From Woeseia oceani (GTDB lineage: Bacteria > Pseudomonadota > Gammaproteobacteria > Steroidobacterales > Woeseiaceae), in NCBI RefSeq assembly GCF_001677435.1, contig NZ_CP016268.1, forward strand, positions 3,027,001 to 3,091,000: 64,000 nt of DNA, given 5' to 3'. A program made the position numbers and the translations under genes. Below are positions 48,294-57,533 of the stretch, one piece after another. The stretch's first letter is position 1, and every line of letters starts with the position of its first letter. The notes under the pieces are model-generated. The model had not been told where the DNA came from. It saw only the letters and a list, made by a program, of their open reading frames with translations, and did no database searches.

Positions 48294-51200
48294 GAAGCGA
48301 TCTTTCCATTTTGTTTCTTTTGTTTTGGCGATGTCTGCATGAACCGCGCACTAATCTCTGCCAGCGCAGCCAAAATAATGGCCCGCCGCTTGTCGTCCGA
48401 ATCTTCCAGAGCGGCGGATACGCGCTCGATAAGGTCATTGATGCTCGCCCGGTCCGTATCAGCAACGTCGAATTCTTCAAGATACGGGGTCGGACTGCCA
48501 TCCATGCCGATGACCACGGCCATGGACTGTCTCTTCTCCGTTCGGCCTTTCACGCGCGCAAACGTCTCGGCACGAACAAATTTCTGAGACAGTTCGGCAA
48601 TCTCGATAGCCGATTGGTCAAGATCGGGATCAACCCAGTCACGCGGAGGCTTGTTGGCCGCGAGGCTCGCGATACCCTCGAAAGTCTCATCACTTCCGTC
48701 AAATTGCGACAACCGGCCTACAAAGGCTTCAAGCCGGAAATCACCTGCGAGCTGGCGTATGTTGTTCGCGCGGCTCCGCAATTCAGAAATGGCGTGAGAA
48801 GAATTATTGGGAACCTGCAATTCGGAAAGCATGATCTCACGCAACCGCCGGATCATCGAGGGATAAGCCAGTACCAGCTCTTCCAGCCCTTCCCGTACAC
48901 TGTCAAGAACATCCTGGAGGTCCTCGCTCAGCGCAGCATCTTCGCCGAGTGTTCCCGGAATATCATCGAACAAAAACTTGTTCGGGTCCTTGGCACGCTT
49001 GAACAATTCGCGCACACGCACAGCGTTGGCAGAAAGCTGCATGGTCCGTTTGGTCCAGTTTGGCAACTGATCGTAGATCGCAACAAGACCGCGAGCAACA
49101 TCAATCGGTTCAAGATGGACGAGCGTGTTTGCGCGGTCTAAATCCCTGACAACCTCCGCCATGCCGGAGAGAAGTGCGCGCGATACCTCGCTCAAATCCA
49201 TCCAGCGTAACTGGATGGATTCTGCGTCTCTGGCCATATACTCGACATCAAGATCATCGAACCGCGCCCTGAATATACCTTCACGGTAAACAGCAAGCTT
49301 CTCGCGTTGTGACAGAACAAACGCAACGGCCAGGATCGGCATGAGACCGTCTTTGACCCCAAACGGCGGCGCCCGCCAGATATCGCAGAGTTCCGCGATC
49401 TGAACCGTACGGTTCGCGTTGTCACGGACGTGGTTGAGCGCCACCTCCCAAAGAGGGGCTAGGCAATTCGGGTCGGCCTCGGCATTGGGCGTAAGAAAAC
49501 TCCACTTGTCAGAACCGGTGTTGGTATACAGCCCGGTTGATTCAAGAATGGATGCAAACAACCCGCCTTCTGCTGGAAACCCGTCAATACCAAGGCGGGC
49601 CTCGCCCTCGTTCATGATCATGCGACGCAATAGATTATTCTGGGCGGCTACAGCATTGCTTGACGGCTTCTGCCTGTTGAGCAATTCGTTGTGAAGTCTC
49701 GGGCACTTGTCAAACCGGCGATCGGCCAGTTCCGATGCGATGCTGTTCAGATCAGCCTGCCGCATAATCTCCGGCTGGTGGTTTTTCCTGAACCAGAGCG
49801 CGTTATCAAACGATTTGTGCAATTCGGTTTCGAGCACGGCTTGAAGCGCCGCAAGGCGCGCCGAAACTTCCCTTCGTGCGACCTTATCCCCTGCAAGCTC
49901 GGGATGGTTATTGCTGACGTTATCCAAAGCGAACAACTCACGGGCCAGTGGGATAACAGCCCAGGACTGTTTGGATATGCCGACAACGATGTCCCATTCG
50001 TTGCTGTGCCGTGCGGCCTTTCGGCAGTTGTCCTCGGCACGTTTCTCGCTTTCTCCCTCAGTCGGAACAGCAAGAAGAAACTGGCCGATGGCGCTACCTT
50101 TCGGCTCGTATTGCGATGCGAACTCGACAATGTCGCATATGGGAACAATATTGACGTCGAACCAGCGCAGTGCGCCCGTTTCGTGATAGTGCCGCTTGGC
50201 AAGAACCGGCTGAAGTCCAGCGAGCGATTTGAGATTCTCAAGATCGATCTCGTCGATGTCCTCAAGCGCGGTGCGAACGGCGCGGTCTATATCGAAATCA
50301 CTTCCCGCAAAAATCGCGTGGGCGTCGAGGAATTTCTTGAAGATCGTAAAGGACCACTTGTCCAACTGGGCGAGCGCGTCTTTCATCTTCTTGGCAGTGA
50401 CTTTCGGCAAACACGCACGAAGCAATTCCGTGTTAGCGACAAGGCCGGAACGCTCTTTAAACAGATCAATAACGGCGATGGTCTTGAGCAAAGATACGTG
50501 CAATGCATCCCCGCCGATAGATTCACAGCGTTCTAAGGCTTCCGCCGCCAAGGCCCAACGATGCCCGTCCGGTGACGCCAGAATTGACGGCTCCAGATTC
50601 GCCCGCAAGTAATCCCAAAGCTGATCGGGCGTATACAACTCACCGGCTTGCGCGTGGTTGATGAAATCCTGAAAGCCGTGTGGCTCGGCGGAATTTAAGA
50701 ATCCGAAAATGCTGCGCTGGTTCTGGCCGAAACGCCGCCGTGAAATCGGACCAAGAAGGCTCGCCACGACAGGATGCAACGGCCAGCAGGATTCGAGCAT
50801 ATCCGCAAGTCGCGCGGCATCAGCACGGTCACGCCGGATAAACTTTGAAATTGTGGCTGCGGTCTTGCCGGGCTTTGCGGGCGCATGATCGCTTTCGATT
50901 GCTCTGGAAATCAGATCAATCTGTTCTTCACCAGCCGTATCCACCACGAGATCAATAAACCGGCCTTGAATCTTGGCCCATTCATCGCGCATTTCGTGCG
51001 ACAGACGATGTGCGTATTCCTCGAATGACTGATGCAGGACACCGACAAAAATAAGACGGCCATTGCTGCGGGACGCGGCTTCGGCAAGTTCCTGCAGAAC
51101 AAAAATATCCGAGCCGTCTTGCGCTGCGGCTTCGAGGAACTTGCCCATCTCGTCGATGAAGACAATCAGACCGCCATGCGTCTTGGGCTTGGATGCTGCT

Positions 51201-51670
51201 GCCTCGCTCAGAGCTTTGATCAGATTCGTTTCATTCCAGCCCCCGCGAGGGGTACGCGTAACGATCCCTGCATTCTTGACAGCCTCACCGATAACCTTAA
51301 CCGGTGCATCGCGCCGACCGACCACGGGAACGACGCGCCATCCCTTCGTGCCTGTCGGTAAGGCATCCCACATCGTTTTGGTGAGCTGCTTGCCAAAAAC
51401 CTTGGCCGCTTGTTTCTGTAATCCTGCGTTGCCGTTCAACAAGGCGCTCAATGCAACAACAAGACTCGACTTGCCGCTGCCATAAGGCCCGGTCCACGTA
51501 AAAGCGCCCTGCCCTGTCTCGGATACGTGTCGGGCAAGCGTCATCATAACTTCTGCGGAGGATTGCGGACAGACAAATCCGTCGAGCGCGTTCGCCTCGC
51601 CGAGATCGGCATCGATGCGAATTGAGCGTAGGAAGCGGCGTGCTATCCGCACGCGCTTGTTCAGTCCCAT
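48290..51670 (-). CDS. sspC: SspC: large P-loop ATPase for phosphorothioation
   Basis: An 1126-aa AAA-like ATPase. Walker A is GPYGSGKSS (61-69) and Walker B is LIVFIDEMG (168-176), followed by a sensor-like VLHQSFEEYAHRLS segment. The long remainder is helical with no known motif. In the Ssp family SspC is the ATPase that licenses SspB nicking and SspD sulfur insertion. It starts on the last base of sspB (1-base overlap) and ends in a 4-base overlap with sspD. The ATPase resembles BrxC/PglY-type BREX ATPases in domain layout. Confidence 0.85.
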   Translation of the reverse strand: MGLNKRVRIARRFLRSIRIDADLGEANALDGFVCPQSSAEVMMTLARHVSETGQGAFTWTGPYGSGKSSLVVALSALLNGNAGLQKQAAKVFGKQLTKTMWDALPTGTKGWRVVPVVGRRDAPVKVIGEAVKNAGIVTRTPRGGWNETNLIKALSEAAASKPKTHGGLIVFIDEMGKFLEAAAQDGSDIFVLQELAEAASRSNGRLIFVGVLHQSFEEYAHRLSHEMRDEWAKIQGRFIDLVVDTAGEEQIDLISRAIESDHAPAKPGKTAATISKFIRRDRADAARLADMLESCWPLHPVVASLLGPISRRRFGQNQRSIFGFLNSAEPHGFQDFINHAQAGELYTPDQLWDYLRANLEPSILASPDGHRWALAAEALERCESIGGDALHVSLLKTIAVIDLFKERSGLVANTELLRACLPKVTAKKMKDALAQLDKWSFTIFKKFLDAHAIFAGSDFDIDRAVRTALEDIDEIDLENLKSLAGLQPVLAKRHYHETGALRWFDVNIVPICDIVEFASQYEPKGSAIGQFLLAVPTEGESEKRAEDNCRKAARHSNEWDIVVGISKQSWAVIPLARELFALDNVSNNHPELAGDKVARREVSARLAALQAVLETELHKSFDNALWFRKNHQPEIMRQADLNSIASELADRRFDKCPRLHNELLNRQKPSSNAVAAQNNLLRRMIMNEGEARLGIDGFPAEGGLFASILESTGLYTNTGSDKWSFLTPNAEADPNCLAPLWEVALNHVRDNANRTVQIAELCDIWRAPPFGVKDGLMPILAVAFVLSQREKLAVYREGIFRARFDDLDVEYMARDAESIQLRWMDLSEVSRALLSGMAEVVRDLDRANTLVHLEPIDVARGLVAIYDQLPNWTKRTMQLSANAVRVRELFKRAKDPNKFLFDDIPGTLGEDAALSEDLQDVLDSVREGLEELVLAYPSMIRRLREIMLSELQVPNNSSHAISELRSRANNIRQLAGDFRLEAFVGRLSQFDGSDETFEGIASLAANKPPRDWVDPDLDQSAIEIAELSQKFVRAETFARVKGRTEKRQSMAVVIGMDGSPTPYLEEFDVADTDRASINDLIERVSAALEDSDDKRRAIILAALAEISARFMQTSPKQKKQNGKIAS

Positions 51671-52629
51671 CAGGCAGCCTCCCTTCCTGCGCGTATGCTG
51701 TAATCTGTCGGCACATAACCCAATCGGGTGTCTTCATCGAGTTCGATGCTGCGAACAACTTGTTTCAAGCCTGCGGTTTCAGACCACCGCAAAGCGCCGC
51801 CTGTTGCATCGTCTAGCCCGGCGAGGCGATCAGCGACATCGTTCTCATCAAAGGCAAAAACGCGTCCCGGACCGCCGGGGGAATAGGCAATTGCTTCAAA
51901 GGAAAGCGTTGCCGCGCTTGAATAGCGTGACCAAAAATCCAAGAGCGCATATGTGAATACACCGTCGCCCAAGGTTGATTTCGGGCCGCGCACAAACCGG
52001 AACCCGTCTTTCTTACCAATCGCCTTGATCAAGCCTAATTCGGTAAGAGGGGATTCGAGAGCATCGTCATGCCCGACCTTTCCGGTCGGTTGGCGCGCAA
52101 CATAAGTACGGATGAAACAAGCAACGTCGTTCTTGATCGTGACGTTGGCGACGCGCGGCCACGCGCGGTCTTTGGCGAGCCGCTCAAGCCCTTTGATCAG
52201 ATTGTCGCGCTCGAACGTAATTGCAGGATAATGACTGAAACACCAGAACCACGTGGTCTTCTCTGGTCGTGCGGCAAGTTGTGAGTGGATCAGCCACAGC
52301 GTTGCCGGATGTTCCATATAGGGATCAAGACCGTCAGGGCCGAAAAGCATTTGGCCAAGTTTAGTGGTCTGAACAATGTTAGTGCCCGACCCTTCTTCGA
52401 TGATTCCTGCTGTCTTGGCCCAATGGCGCATGGAGCGAACCATGTTTTGACCGACACCAAACCGGGCAATGGCGTCTTCGTCCCAACACAGCGATCGGTT
52501 GTTTTCTTGGTCTTGCGTCTCGGCCACGCGGTCATAGACCTTCTTCAGCCACCCGTAACGCAGGGGAAAGGTTTCGTGTCCTGAAAATTGAGACTTGTAG
52601 TCATCGTGATAGAGCGGTCCGCGTGACAT
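51670..52629 (-). CDS. sspB: SspB: DUF4007 nickase-type protein for phosphorothioation
   Basis: A 319-aa DUF4007 protein. The diagnostic motif FSGHETFPLRYGWLKK lies at 15-30; other conserved parts are VGQNMVRSMRHWAKTAG and WLIHSQLAARPE. DUF4007 is, from the published Ssp work as I recall it, the domain of SspB, which nicks one strand before sulfur is inserted, giving single-stranded phosphorothioate marks. It is first in the minus-strand run; AGAGGAAC precedes the start, and a plausible sigma-70 promoter lies at 52666-52694. Confidence 0.88.
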   Translation of the reverse strand: MSRGPLYHDDYKSQFSGHETFPLRYGWLKKVYDRVAETQDQENNRSLCWDEDAIARFGVGQNMVRSMRHWAKTAGIIEEGSGTNIVQTTKLGQMLFGPDGLDPYMEHPATLWLIHSQLAARPEKTTWFWCFSHYPAITFERDNLIKGLERLAKDRAWPRVANVTIKNDVACFIRTYVARQPTGKVGHDDALESPLTELGLIKAIGKKDGFRFVRGPKSTLGDGVFTYALLDFWSRYSSAATLSFEAIAYSPGGPGRVFAFDENDVADRLAGLDDATGGALRWSETAGLKQVVRSIELDEDTRLGYVPTDYSIRAGREAA

Positions 52630-52665
52630 GAGTTCCTCTGGCTACTGGATGTTGCCTCCAGTTCG

Positions 52666-52694
52666 ACTCTATCGTAGGGTACGAATACGGTCAA
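52666..52694 (-). promoter_or_regulatory. candidate promoter for sspBCD
   Basis: Minus-strand TTGACC (52694-52689) and TAGAGT (52671-52666) are separated by 17 bases, a good spacing for sigma-70. It lies in the 153-base gap between divergent sspB and sspA. Confidence 0.4.
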
Positions 52695-52782
52695 TCGGGA
52701 GCTGGAGATTCTCCCCAGTAAAGGCAAGAATCACGCAAAAGCCTTACTGACTCTTGAATACAACACAGGCTATTGTTTTTCA

Positions 52783-53967
52783 ATGACTTTTCCAAAACCC
52801 CTCAATTTCGATCATCAGGCAACCACGCCGGTAAACGAGCGGGTTTTGAGCGAAATGCTTCCGTATTTCACGGAGAAAAACGGCAACCCGCATTCCTCAG
52901 ATCACATTATTGGCTGGCAAAGTTCCGGCGCAGTGGACGATGCTGCACGCAAGATTGCCTTGATGATCGGTGCCGACCAAGACGAGATCGTCTTCACCGC
53001 CGGTGCGAGTGAAGCCAACAATCTTGCCCTCCTTGGACTTGCAAAACACGCGGCGCACGGGCCGCGCAACCGCATATTGGTCAGCGCCATAGAGCACAAA
53101 TGCGTACTTGAAGTCTCAAGAGTGCTGTCAGAGCAATACGGCTACAAGATCGATTACATTCCTGTGGACAACAAGGGCCGTATTCCCGAGGACGCATTCA
53201 GCGCCCTACTGGATGAAACCGTGCTAGCAGTGTCTATCATGGCCGTTAACAATGAAATTGGCACGATTCAGGACATAGAAGCCCTTTCGAAAGCGGCTCG
53301 ACACGCCGGAGCGATTTTCCATTGTGATGCGGCGCAAGCGCCCCTGGCAATGAACATCAGCACCCTCGCCCGCCGCACAGACTTGCTGAGTCTGTCTGCC
53401 CATAAGATGTATGGGCCGCAAGGCATCGGGGCGCTTTATATCCGCCGCGATCTTCACGATCAGATCGAACCGCTCATTTATGGCGGTGGACAGCAGAATG
53501 GACTTCGCTCCGGCACGGTTCCGGTTGCTTTGTGCGTCGGGATGGGGGCAGCCGCCGAATTGATTTGCGAGGCCGACTCCACTGGCGCAAGAAACTTGCT
53601 GCGTGAACGTCGTGATAATTTCGCGCGAAAGGTCCTCCGCCTGAACCCGGATTTCCACATAAACGGACCGTCAAGCAGTTCCCGTCATCCGGGCAATGCG
53701 AATATCTGCTTTCGGGGGTACTCGGCAGGCGAGATGCTCAATGCTTTTCAACCGCGATTGGCCGCATCCTCGGGATCAGCCTGCACAACCGGCACGCCGG
53801 AACTATCGCACGTCTTGAGAGCAATTGGGCTGTCAGGCGATGATTCTGAGTCGTCGATACGATTCAGCCTCGGATTTGGAACAAGTGAGCAGGACATAGA
53901 CGCGGCCACGGGAATCGTCGAAGAAACGCTTACCAGCCTGTCAACGGAATTGGCCGATACCGCGTAA
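52783..53967 (+). CDS. sspA: SspA: cysteine desulfurase supplying sulfur
   Basis: A 394-aa class V aminotransferase-fold enzyme that takes sulfur from cysteine. Landmarks: HQATTPV at 11-17, GASEANNLALLG, the PLP lysine Lys208 in LSAHKMYGPQG, and the persulfide-bearing Cys334 in SSGSACTTG. Length is normal (about 390-400 aa). As in published ssp loci, it is transcribed divergently from sspBCD. Start ATG 52783; upstream the ribosome site is weak, so translation initiation is less certain. DndA/IscS would be an alternative name; context favours SspA. Confidence 0.9.
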   Translation: MTFPKPLNFDHQATTPVNERVLSEMLPYFTEKNGNPHSSDHIIGWQSSGAVDDAARKIALMIGADQDEIVFTAGASEANNLALLGLAKHAAHGPRNRILVSAIEHKCVLEVSRVLSEQYGYKIDYIPVDNKGRIPEDAFSALLDETVLAVSIMAVNNEIGTIQDIEALSKAARHAGAIFHCDAAQAPLAMNISTLARRTDLLSLSAHKMYGPQGIGALYIRRDLHDQIEPLIYGGGQQNGLRSGTVPVALCVGMGAAAELICEADSTGARNLLRERRDNFARKVLRLNPDFHINGPSSSSRHPGNANICFRGYSAGEMLNAFQPRLAASSGSACTTGTPELSHVLRAIGLSGDDSESSIRFSLGFGTSEQDIDAATGIVEETLTSLSTELADTA

Positions 53968-54820
53968 TTTGCTGCACCTGAATGGCTATGCAAAGACCAA
54001 AACGTTGTATTAGCGCATCAAAGCTCGATACCCGGGGGAAGTTCCCTGTTTCTTGGCAAGTTCTGCAGAAACGGGGGCATGAATCGTGCCCCCGTTTCCG
54101 CTAGTTTGTCCTCCGGACACGCGATAAAGTTCTCGCATTAACACCGTCGTCGTTGCGGTATACCAACGACACCTGCTCCAACGCTTTATCGGAGCGCCCA
54201 AGCGCTTAAAGGGATCGTTGTAACGAGCGCCGCGGCGAAAGCCGTCGATCCCCACTTCAACAGTTAGCTGTTCGCGTCGTTTGTCGACCGGCAACCCATC
54301 GGCCAGTGCATTCGCGCCGGCCCTTTAAACTCATTGCGCCAGCTCTTGGTGCAACCCTTCAGTACGCCGCAACAACGCGACGCCGTCCTTGCTGCCGTCA
54401 TGCCGGATGCGTGACCCAGTAATCGCCTGCGTCAATCCACTGTTGCAACTAAGCCCGTCTTTGTGAGGCGCCCCAGCGCCGCACAGAGACGGGCCTCTTG
54501 AACCTGGCGCAAGTCTGCGTCCCAACAGGCTTTGCCCATGCTGCGGCACGGATACATAGCCATCAAAACGCCCTGACCGGCGGCCCGTCAATGGACTGAC
54601 TGGCGCAGCCCCACCCTATTCCGCGGCTCACGTCGTTCCGGGTGGGTCAGGCGTTTCAACAAATGCAGCGGCAAGCCGAGCGCTGCACCCAGGCCTTAAC
54701 AATGGCCACCACGCTGTGACCGCCAGCAACCCTGCGGTTTTTCACTCACGCGCCATCAGGAATGTCCGTGGTTCAACGCAGGAGAACGCAATTTTTTTGG
54801 ATTGATTGGAGGGAACAGTG
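53968..54820. other. 853-base gap with hairpin, no recognised gene
   Basis: After sspA, a perfect hairpin GAAACGGGGGCA / TGCCCCCGTTTC (54068-54079 / 54087-54098) is a likely terminator, though no T tract follows. Minus-strand frames at 54010-54294 and 54331-54591 have no family resemblance and may be eroded. The last 40 bases carry the ribosome site of the next gene. Confidence 0.35.
54068..54098 (+). terminator. hairpin downstream of sspA
   Basis: Perfect 12-bp stem with a 7-base loop, 100 bases after the sspA stop codon. The absence of a T run makes it uncertain that it acts alone. Confidence 0.5.
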
Positions 54821-55774
54821 ATGAGGAAGACCAACAGCGACCGTAATTTCGGTTACGGCAAACAGATGGCCTGGGCCGGCAAGCAGGCACTGCGCGCCAA
54901 CTTCGGCGACGGGCGCTACAACACCGTCGGGAGTCATGCCGAGCGATTTCGACACTTTGCAACCTGGTGCAAAGAGCAGAAGCAGATCCGTGATGCCGCA
55001 GAGATCACCCGCGAGGATGTCGAGGCGTTTTGCCGGTCCCTGGCCGAGCAGGTGGACGCGGAGGACATCAAAGTGTCCTACGCGATCAACCTGATCTCGA
55101 GCGTCAATGTCACGCTCAATGCAATGCGCGGCGACGACAAGCTGCGAGTGAAGCCTTCTTCGGAAGTTGGGTCAAGAAACCGCACCCGGCGCGATCCGCC
55201 GGCGGGTCTGCGCCAACACGACGTGCGCCAGTGTGCCGATCGACTGCGTGAGCAAGGTCAGGCTCGCATTGCAGCGACCATCGAAGTCGCCCGCGCCTTT
55301 GGCCTCAGACGCCGGGAGGCCTCGATGCTGAATGCCCGCGCCGCCTTGGGTCAGGCGCACAAACGCGGCGCGATCAATATCACCGCCGGCACCAAAGGCG
55401 GGCGCGGCCATCGGGTGGATCGCTGGGTCCCGGTAACACCTTACACAATGAATGTGCTACGGCGAGCTGCCGATGCCCAAGGCAAGGCACGCAACCTCAT
55501 CGAGCCCGAGCTGTCGCTCAAGCAGTGGTTCAGCCGGTTGCGCCACGCCTGGTCCTCGGTCCGGAACGACTGCGGCCTGAAGAAGATTCACGACCTGCGC
55601 GCAGCCTATGCCTGTGCGCGCTATCGAGAGCTGACGGGCCACGCTGCGCCTGTCGTTGCGGGCCGGCGGATCGCGGATCGACATGCCGACAATCAGGCGC
55701 GCCAGACAATCACCGTGGAACTGGGTCATGGTCGGGTCGATGTCGTCGCGTCGTACATCGGGGGTTCGAAATGA
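54821..55774 (+). CDS. integrase-domain protein (tyrosine-recombinase-like, integration module)
   Basis: A 317-aa protein of the group with an integrase N-terminal SAM-like domain and a catalytic-like core (PF12834/PF12835 type). Visible parts: RFRHFATWCKEQKQ, VSYAINLISSVNVTLNAMRG, IEVARAFGLRRREASML (position of the first catalytic arginine), HDLRAAYACARYRELTG and VELGHGRVDVVASYIGG at the end. The HDLR and the final LGH-x-Y fit a tyrosine recombinase, though the Arg is in an unusual context. GGAGG precedes ATG 54821. It overlaps the next gene by 4 bases (ATGA). Confidence 0.85.
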   Translation: MRKTNSDRNFGYGKQMAWAGKQALRANFGDGRYNTVGSHAERFRHFATWCKEQKQIRDAAEITREDVEAFCRSLAEQVDAEDIKVSYAINLISSVNVTLNAMRGDDKLRVKPSSEVGSRNRTRRDPPAGLRQHDVRQCADRLREQGQARIAATIEVARAFGLRRREASMLNARAALGQAHKRGAINITAGTKGGRGHRVDRWVPVTPYTMNVLRRAADAQGKARNLIEPELSLKQWFSRLRHAWSSVRNDCGLKKIHDLRAAYACARYRELTGHAAPVVAGRRIADRHADNQARQTITVELGHGRVDVVASYIGGSK

Positions 55775-56169
55775 GGCGGCCGGCGAATCACCGCATTGCG
55801 GGTCGGCAAGCCAGGTCGCTGTTGGCCAAGCGTTTACCTGGCTCCCGTCGGAGCACCGTGCGCCAGCACCTGGCCCGGTCACAGCGCATTGCCGAGCTCA
55901 TCTGGCGGCGCTGGCATGTGGGGCCGGGTCAGTGGCGACTGAAACATTTGCGCTGGTACCTGCTCACGCGTACCGCCCATCTGGGTAGCGGTACGCGATA
56001 CCGCCACTGGCTGACCGTGCGCCTGTTGATCGTGGCGTTGGACAAGGACAGCTGGATCGAGCGCCTCGACGGGCCCTGGGTCCGACCGAGCGGTGAGCGC
56101 GGTGAACTGAAGCCCGGCCGGCCGCCGAACCTGCCCAGTCCGCCCTCGGATTGGGACTCGGGGCCATGA
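55771..56169 (+). CDS. basic protein of integration module, unknown function
   Basis: A 132-aa arginine-rich protein. Its ATG is part of the ATGA that also ends the previous gene, and it ends within the ATGA of the next. It contains STVRQHLARSQRIAELIWRR and WHVGPGQWRLKHLRWYL. This type is seen between integrase genes of the PF12834 group; it probably binds DNA. No family function is known to me. Confidence 0.75.
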   Translation: MRRPANHRIAGRQARSLLAKRLPGSRRSTVRQHLARSQRIAELIWRRWHVGPGQWRLKHLRWYLLTRTAHLGSGTRYRHWLTVRLLIVALDKDSWIERLDGPWVRPSGERGELKPGRPPNLPSPPSDWDSGP

Positions 56170-56543
56170 CGTGCAAGGACCCAACAACGAACTCGCCGCC
56201 AACGCCCGGATTGTTGCCGCGGCTGATCCGCTTACGCGATGCGCCGTTCTACCTCGGCATGGACCGCAACCGCTTCAACGCCGAGGTGCGCCGGCAGATG
56301 ACAACCATCCCCATCGGTCGACAGGGCGTTGCCTTCGACCGCCTTGAACTGGACGCCTGGGTGGAGGACTATGTGTTCCGCAACGGGCGTCCCGCGGCAG
56401 ACAGGAGAAAGCCATGGGACGTAGAAAAACGCCAGGACTCGTCAATCGCGGCGGGGTCTGGCACATCGACAAGAGTGTCCGAGGTCAACGCCTTTGCGAA
56501 AGCACTGGCGAGTGCAACCTCGAAAAAGCGGAGGAATACTTAG
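56166..56543 (+). CDS. AlpA/excisionase-like DNA-binding protein
   Basis: A 125-aa protein with a winged-helix or AlpA-like segment LIRLRDAPFYLGMDRNRFNA then RRQMTTIPIGRQGVAFDRLEL, followed by a disordered tail. Such proteins act as recombination directionality factors or regulators of integrase. The ATG at 56166 overlaps the upstream stop (ATGA). The last 130 bases overlap the integrase gene in another frame, so the two are tightly coupled. Confidence 0.75.
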   Translation: MTCKDPTTNSPPTPGLLPRLIRLRDAPFYLGMDRNRFNAEVRRQMTTIPIGRQGVAFDRLELDAWVEDYVFRNGRPAADRRKPWDVEKRQDSSIAAGSGTSTRVSEVNAFAKALASATSKKRRNT

Positions 56544-57502
56544 CCAGGAGAATCGAAGAGACACGCAAGGCGCTGATCTACGGGGAGCGACCGAAACACA
56601 CTTTTCGAAAAGCGGCAAGCAAGTACCTGAACGAGAACCAGCACAAGAAACGAATTGCCGACGAGGCGCTGCACTTGAAGCAGCTCGATCCTTTCATCGG
56701 TGATCTGGAGCTTCGAGCGATTCACATCGGGACACTGCAGCCGTTCATCGAAATGCGGCAGAAGGCGGGCATCAAGTCCAAGTCCATTAACCTGGCACTG
56801 GGAGTGGTGCGGCACATTCTAAACGTTGCGTCTTCCGAATGGCTGGATGCCACGGGCCTGACCTGGCACGAGCATCCGCCGAAGATCAAGCTGCTCAAGG
56901 TGACCGATGCGCGTAGGCCCTATCCCCTTTCCTGCGATGAGCAGACGCGGCTTTTCCGAAAGCTTCCCGGACATCTCGCCAGGATGGCGTTGTTCAAGGT
57001 CAATACCGGTTGTCGCGAGCAAGAAGTCTGCAGTCTTCGCTGGGAATGGGAGATCGAAGTACCGGAACTCGATACGTCGGTGTTCCTGATCCCGGAGGAA
57101 AAGGTGAAGAACGGTGAGGAACGCCTGGTCGTTCTCAACCGGGTCGCACGATCCGTCGTTGAGAGCGTACGCGGCGAGCACGACACCTATGTCTTTACCT
57201 ACTGCGGCCGGCGCCTGAAACGGATGAACAACTCGGCGTGGCGACGAGCCAGGAATAAGGCCGGGTTACCGCAGGTTCGGGTCCATGACATGAAGCATAC
57301 GCTAGGTCGGAGACTCAGGGCTGCGGGCGTGTCGTTCGAGGACAGGCAAGACTTGTTAGGCCACAAATCGGGACGGATCACGAGCCACTACTCTGCGGCT
57401 GAATTGGGCAACCTCATCGAGGCGGCCAACAAGGTTGCAGGACAGGGGTCACGCAATAGTCCCGCACTGGTGGTGCTAAAGAAAAAAGCAGCTAGCGCCT
57501 GA
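56414..57502 (+). CDS. tyrosine-type site-specific integrase
   Basis: A 362-aa tyrosine recombinase. The catalytic residues are Arg201 (NTGCREQEVCSLRW), H291-x2-K294 (VHDMKHTLGRR), His317 (LLGHKSGR) and nucleophile Tyr326 (SHYSAA). The usual H-x-x-R is H-x-x-K here, a natural variant in some integrases. A basic N-terminal arm-binding domain (residues about 1-60) is followed by a core-binding domain. It stands 33 bases from the CCA end of tRNA-Arg and overlaps the preceding gene by 130 bases. It carries out integration at the tRNA. TGA 57500 lies in the loop of a terminator. Confidence 0.95.
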   Translation: MGRRKTPGLVNRGGVWHIDKSVRGQRLCESTGECNLEKAEEYLARRIEETRKALIYGERPKHTFRKAASKYLNENQHKKRIADEALHLKQLDPFIGDLELRAIHIGTLQPFIEMRQKAGIKSKSINLALGVVRHILNVASSEWLDATGLTWHEHPPKIKLLKVTDARRPYPLSCDEQTRLFRKLPGHLARMALFKVNTGCREQEVCSLRWEWEIEVPELDTSVFLIPEEKVKNGEERLVVLNRVARSVVESVRGEHDTYVFTYCGRRLKRMNNSAWRRARNKAGLPQVRVHDMKHTLGRRLRAAGVSFEDRQDLLGHKSGRITSHYSAAELGNLIEAANKVAGQGSRNSPALVVLKKKAASA

Positions 57503-57524
57503 GGCGCTAACTGCTTGATTTTTC
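57486..57524. terminator. bidirectional terminator overlapping integrase stop and ending tRNA-Arg
   Basis: Stem AAGCAG-(C)-TAGCGCC / GGCGCTA-(A)-CTGCTT with the integrase stop TGA as its loop. Plus-strand T tract TTTTT follows; on the minus strand the T run from 57487 to 57482 follows. It ends the integrase transcript and probably the tRNA transcript, replacing the tRNA terminator displaced to 41985. Confidence 0.8.
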
Positions 57525-57533
57525 TCACGAAAA

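Noticed and set aside
42734-53967. DndABCDE or BREX system
   Set aside because: No DndD/DndE, PglZ, BrxL or methyltransferase; DUF4007 plus large ATPase next to a PP-loop enzyme fits Ssp instead.
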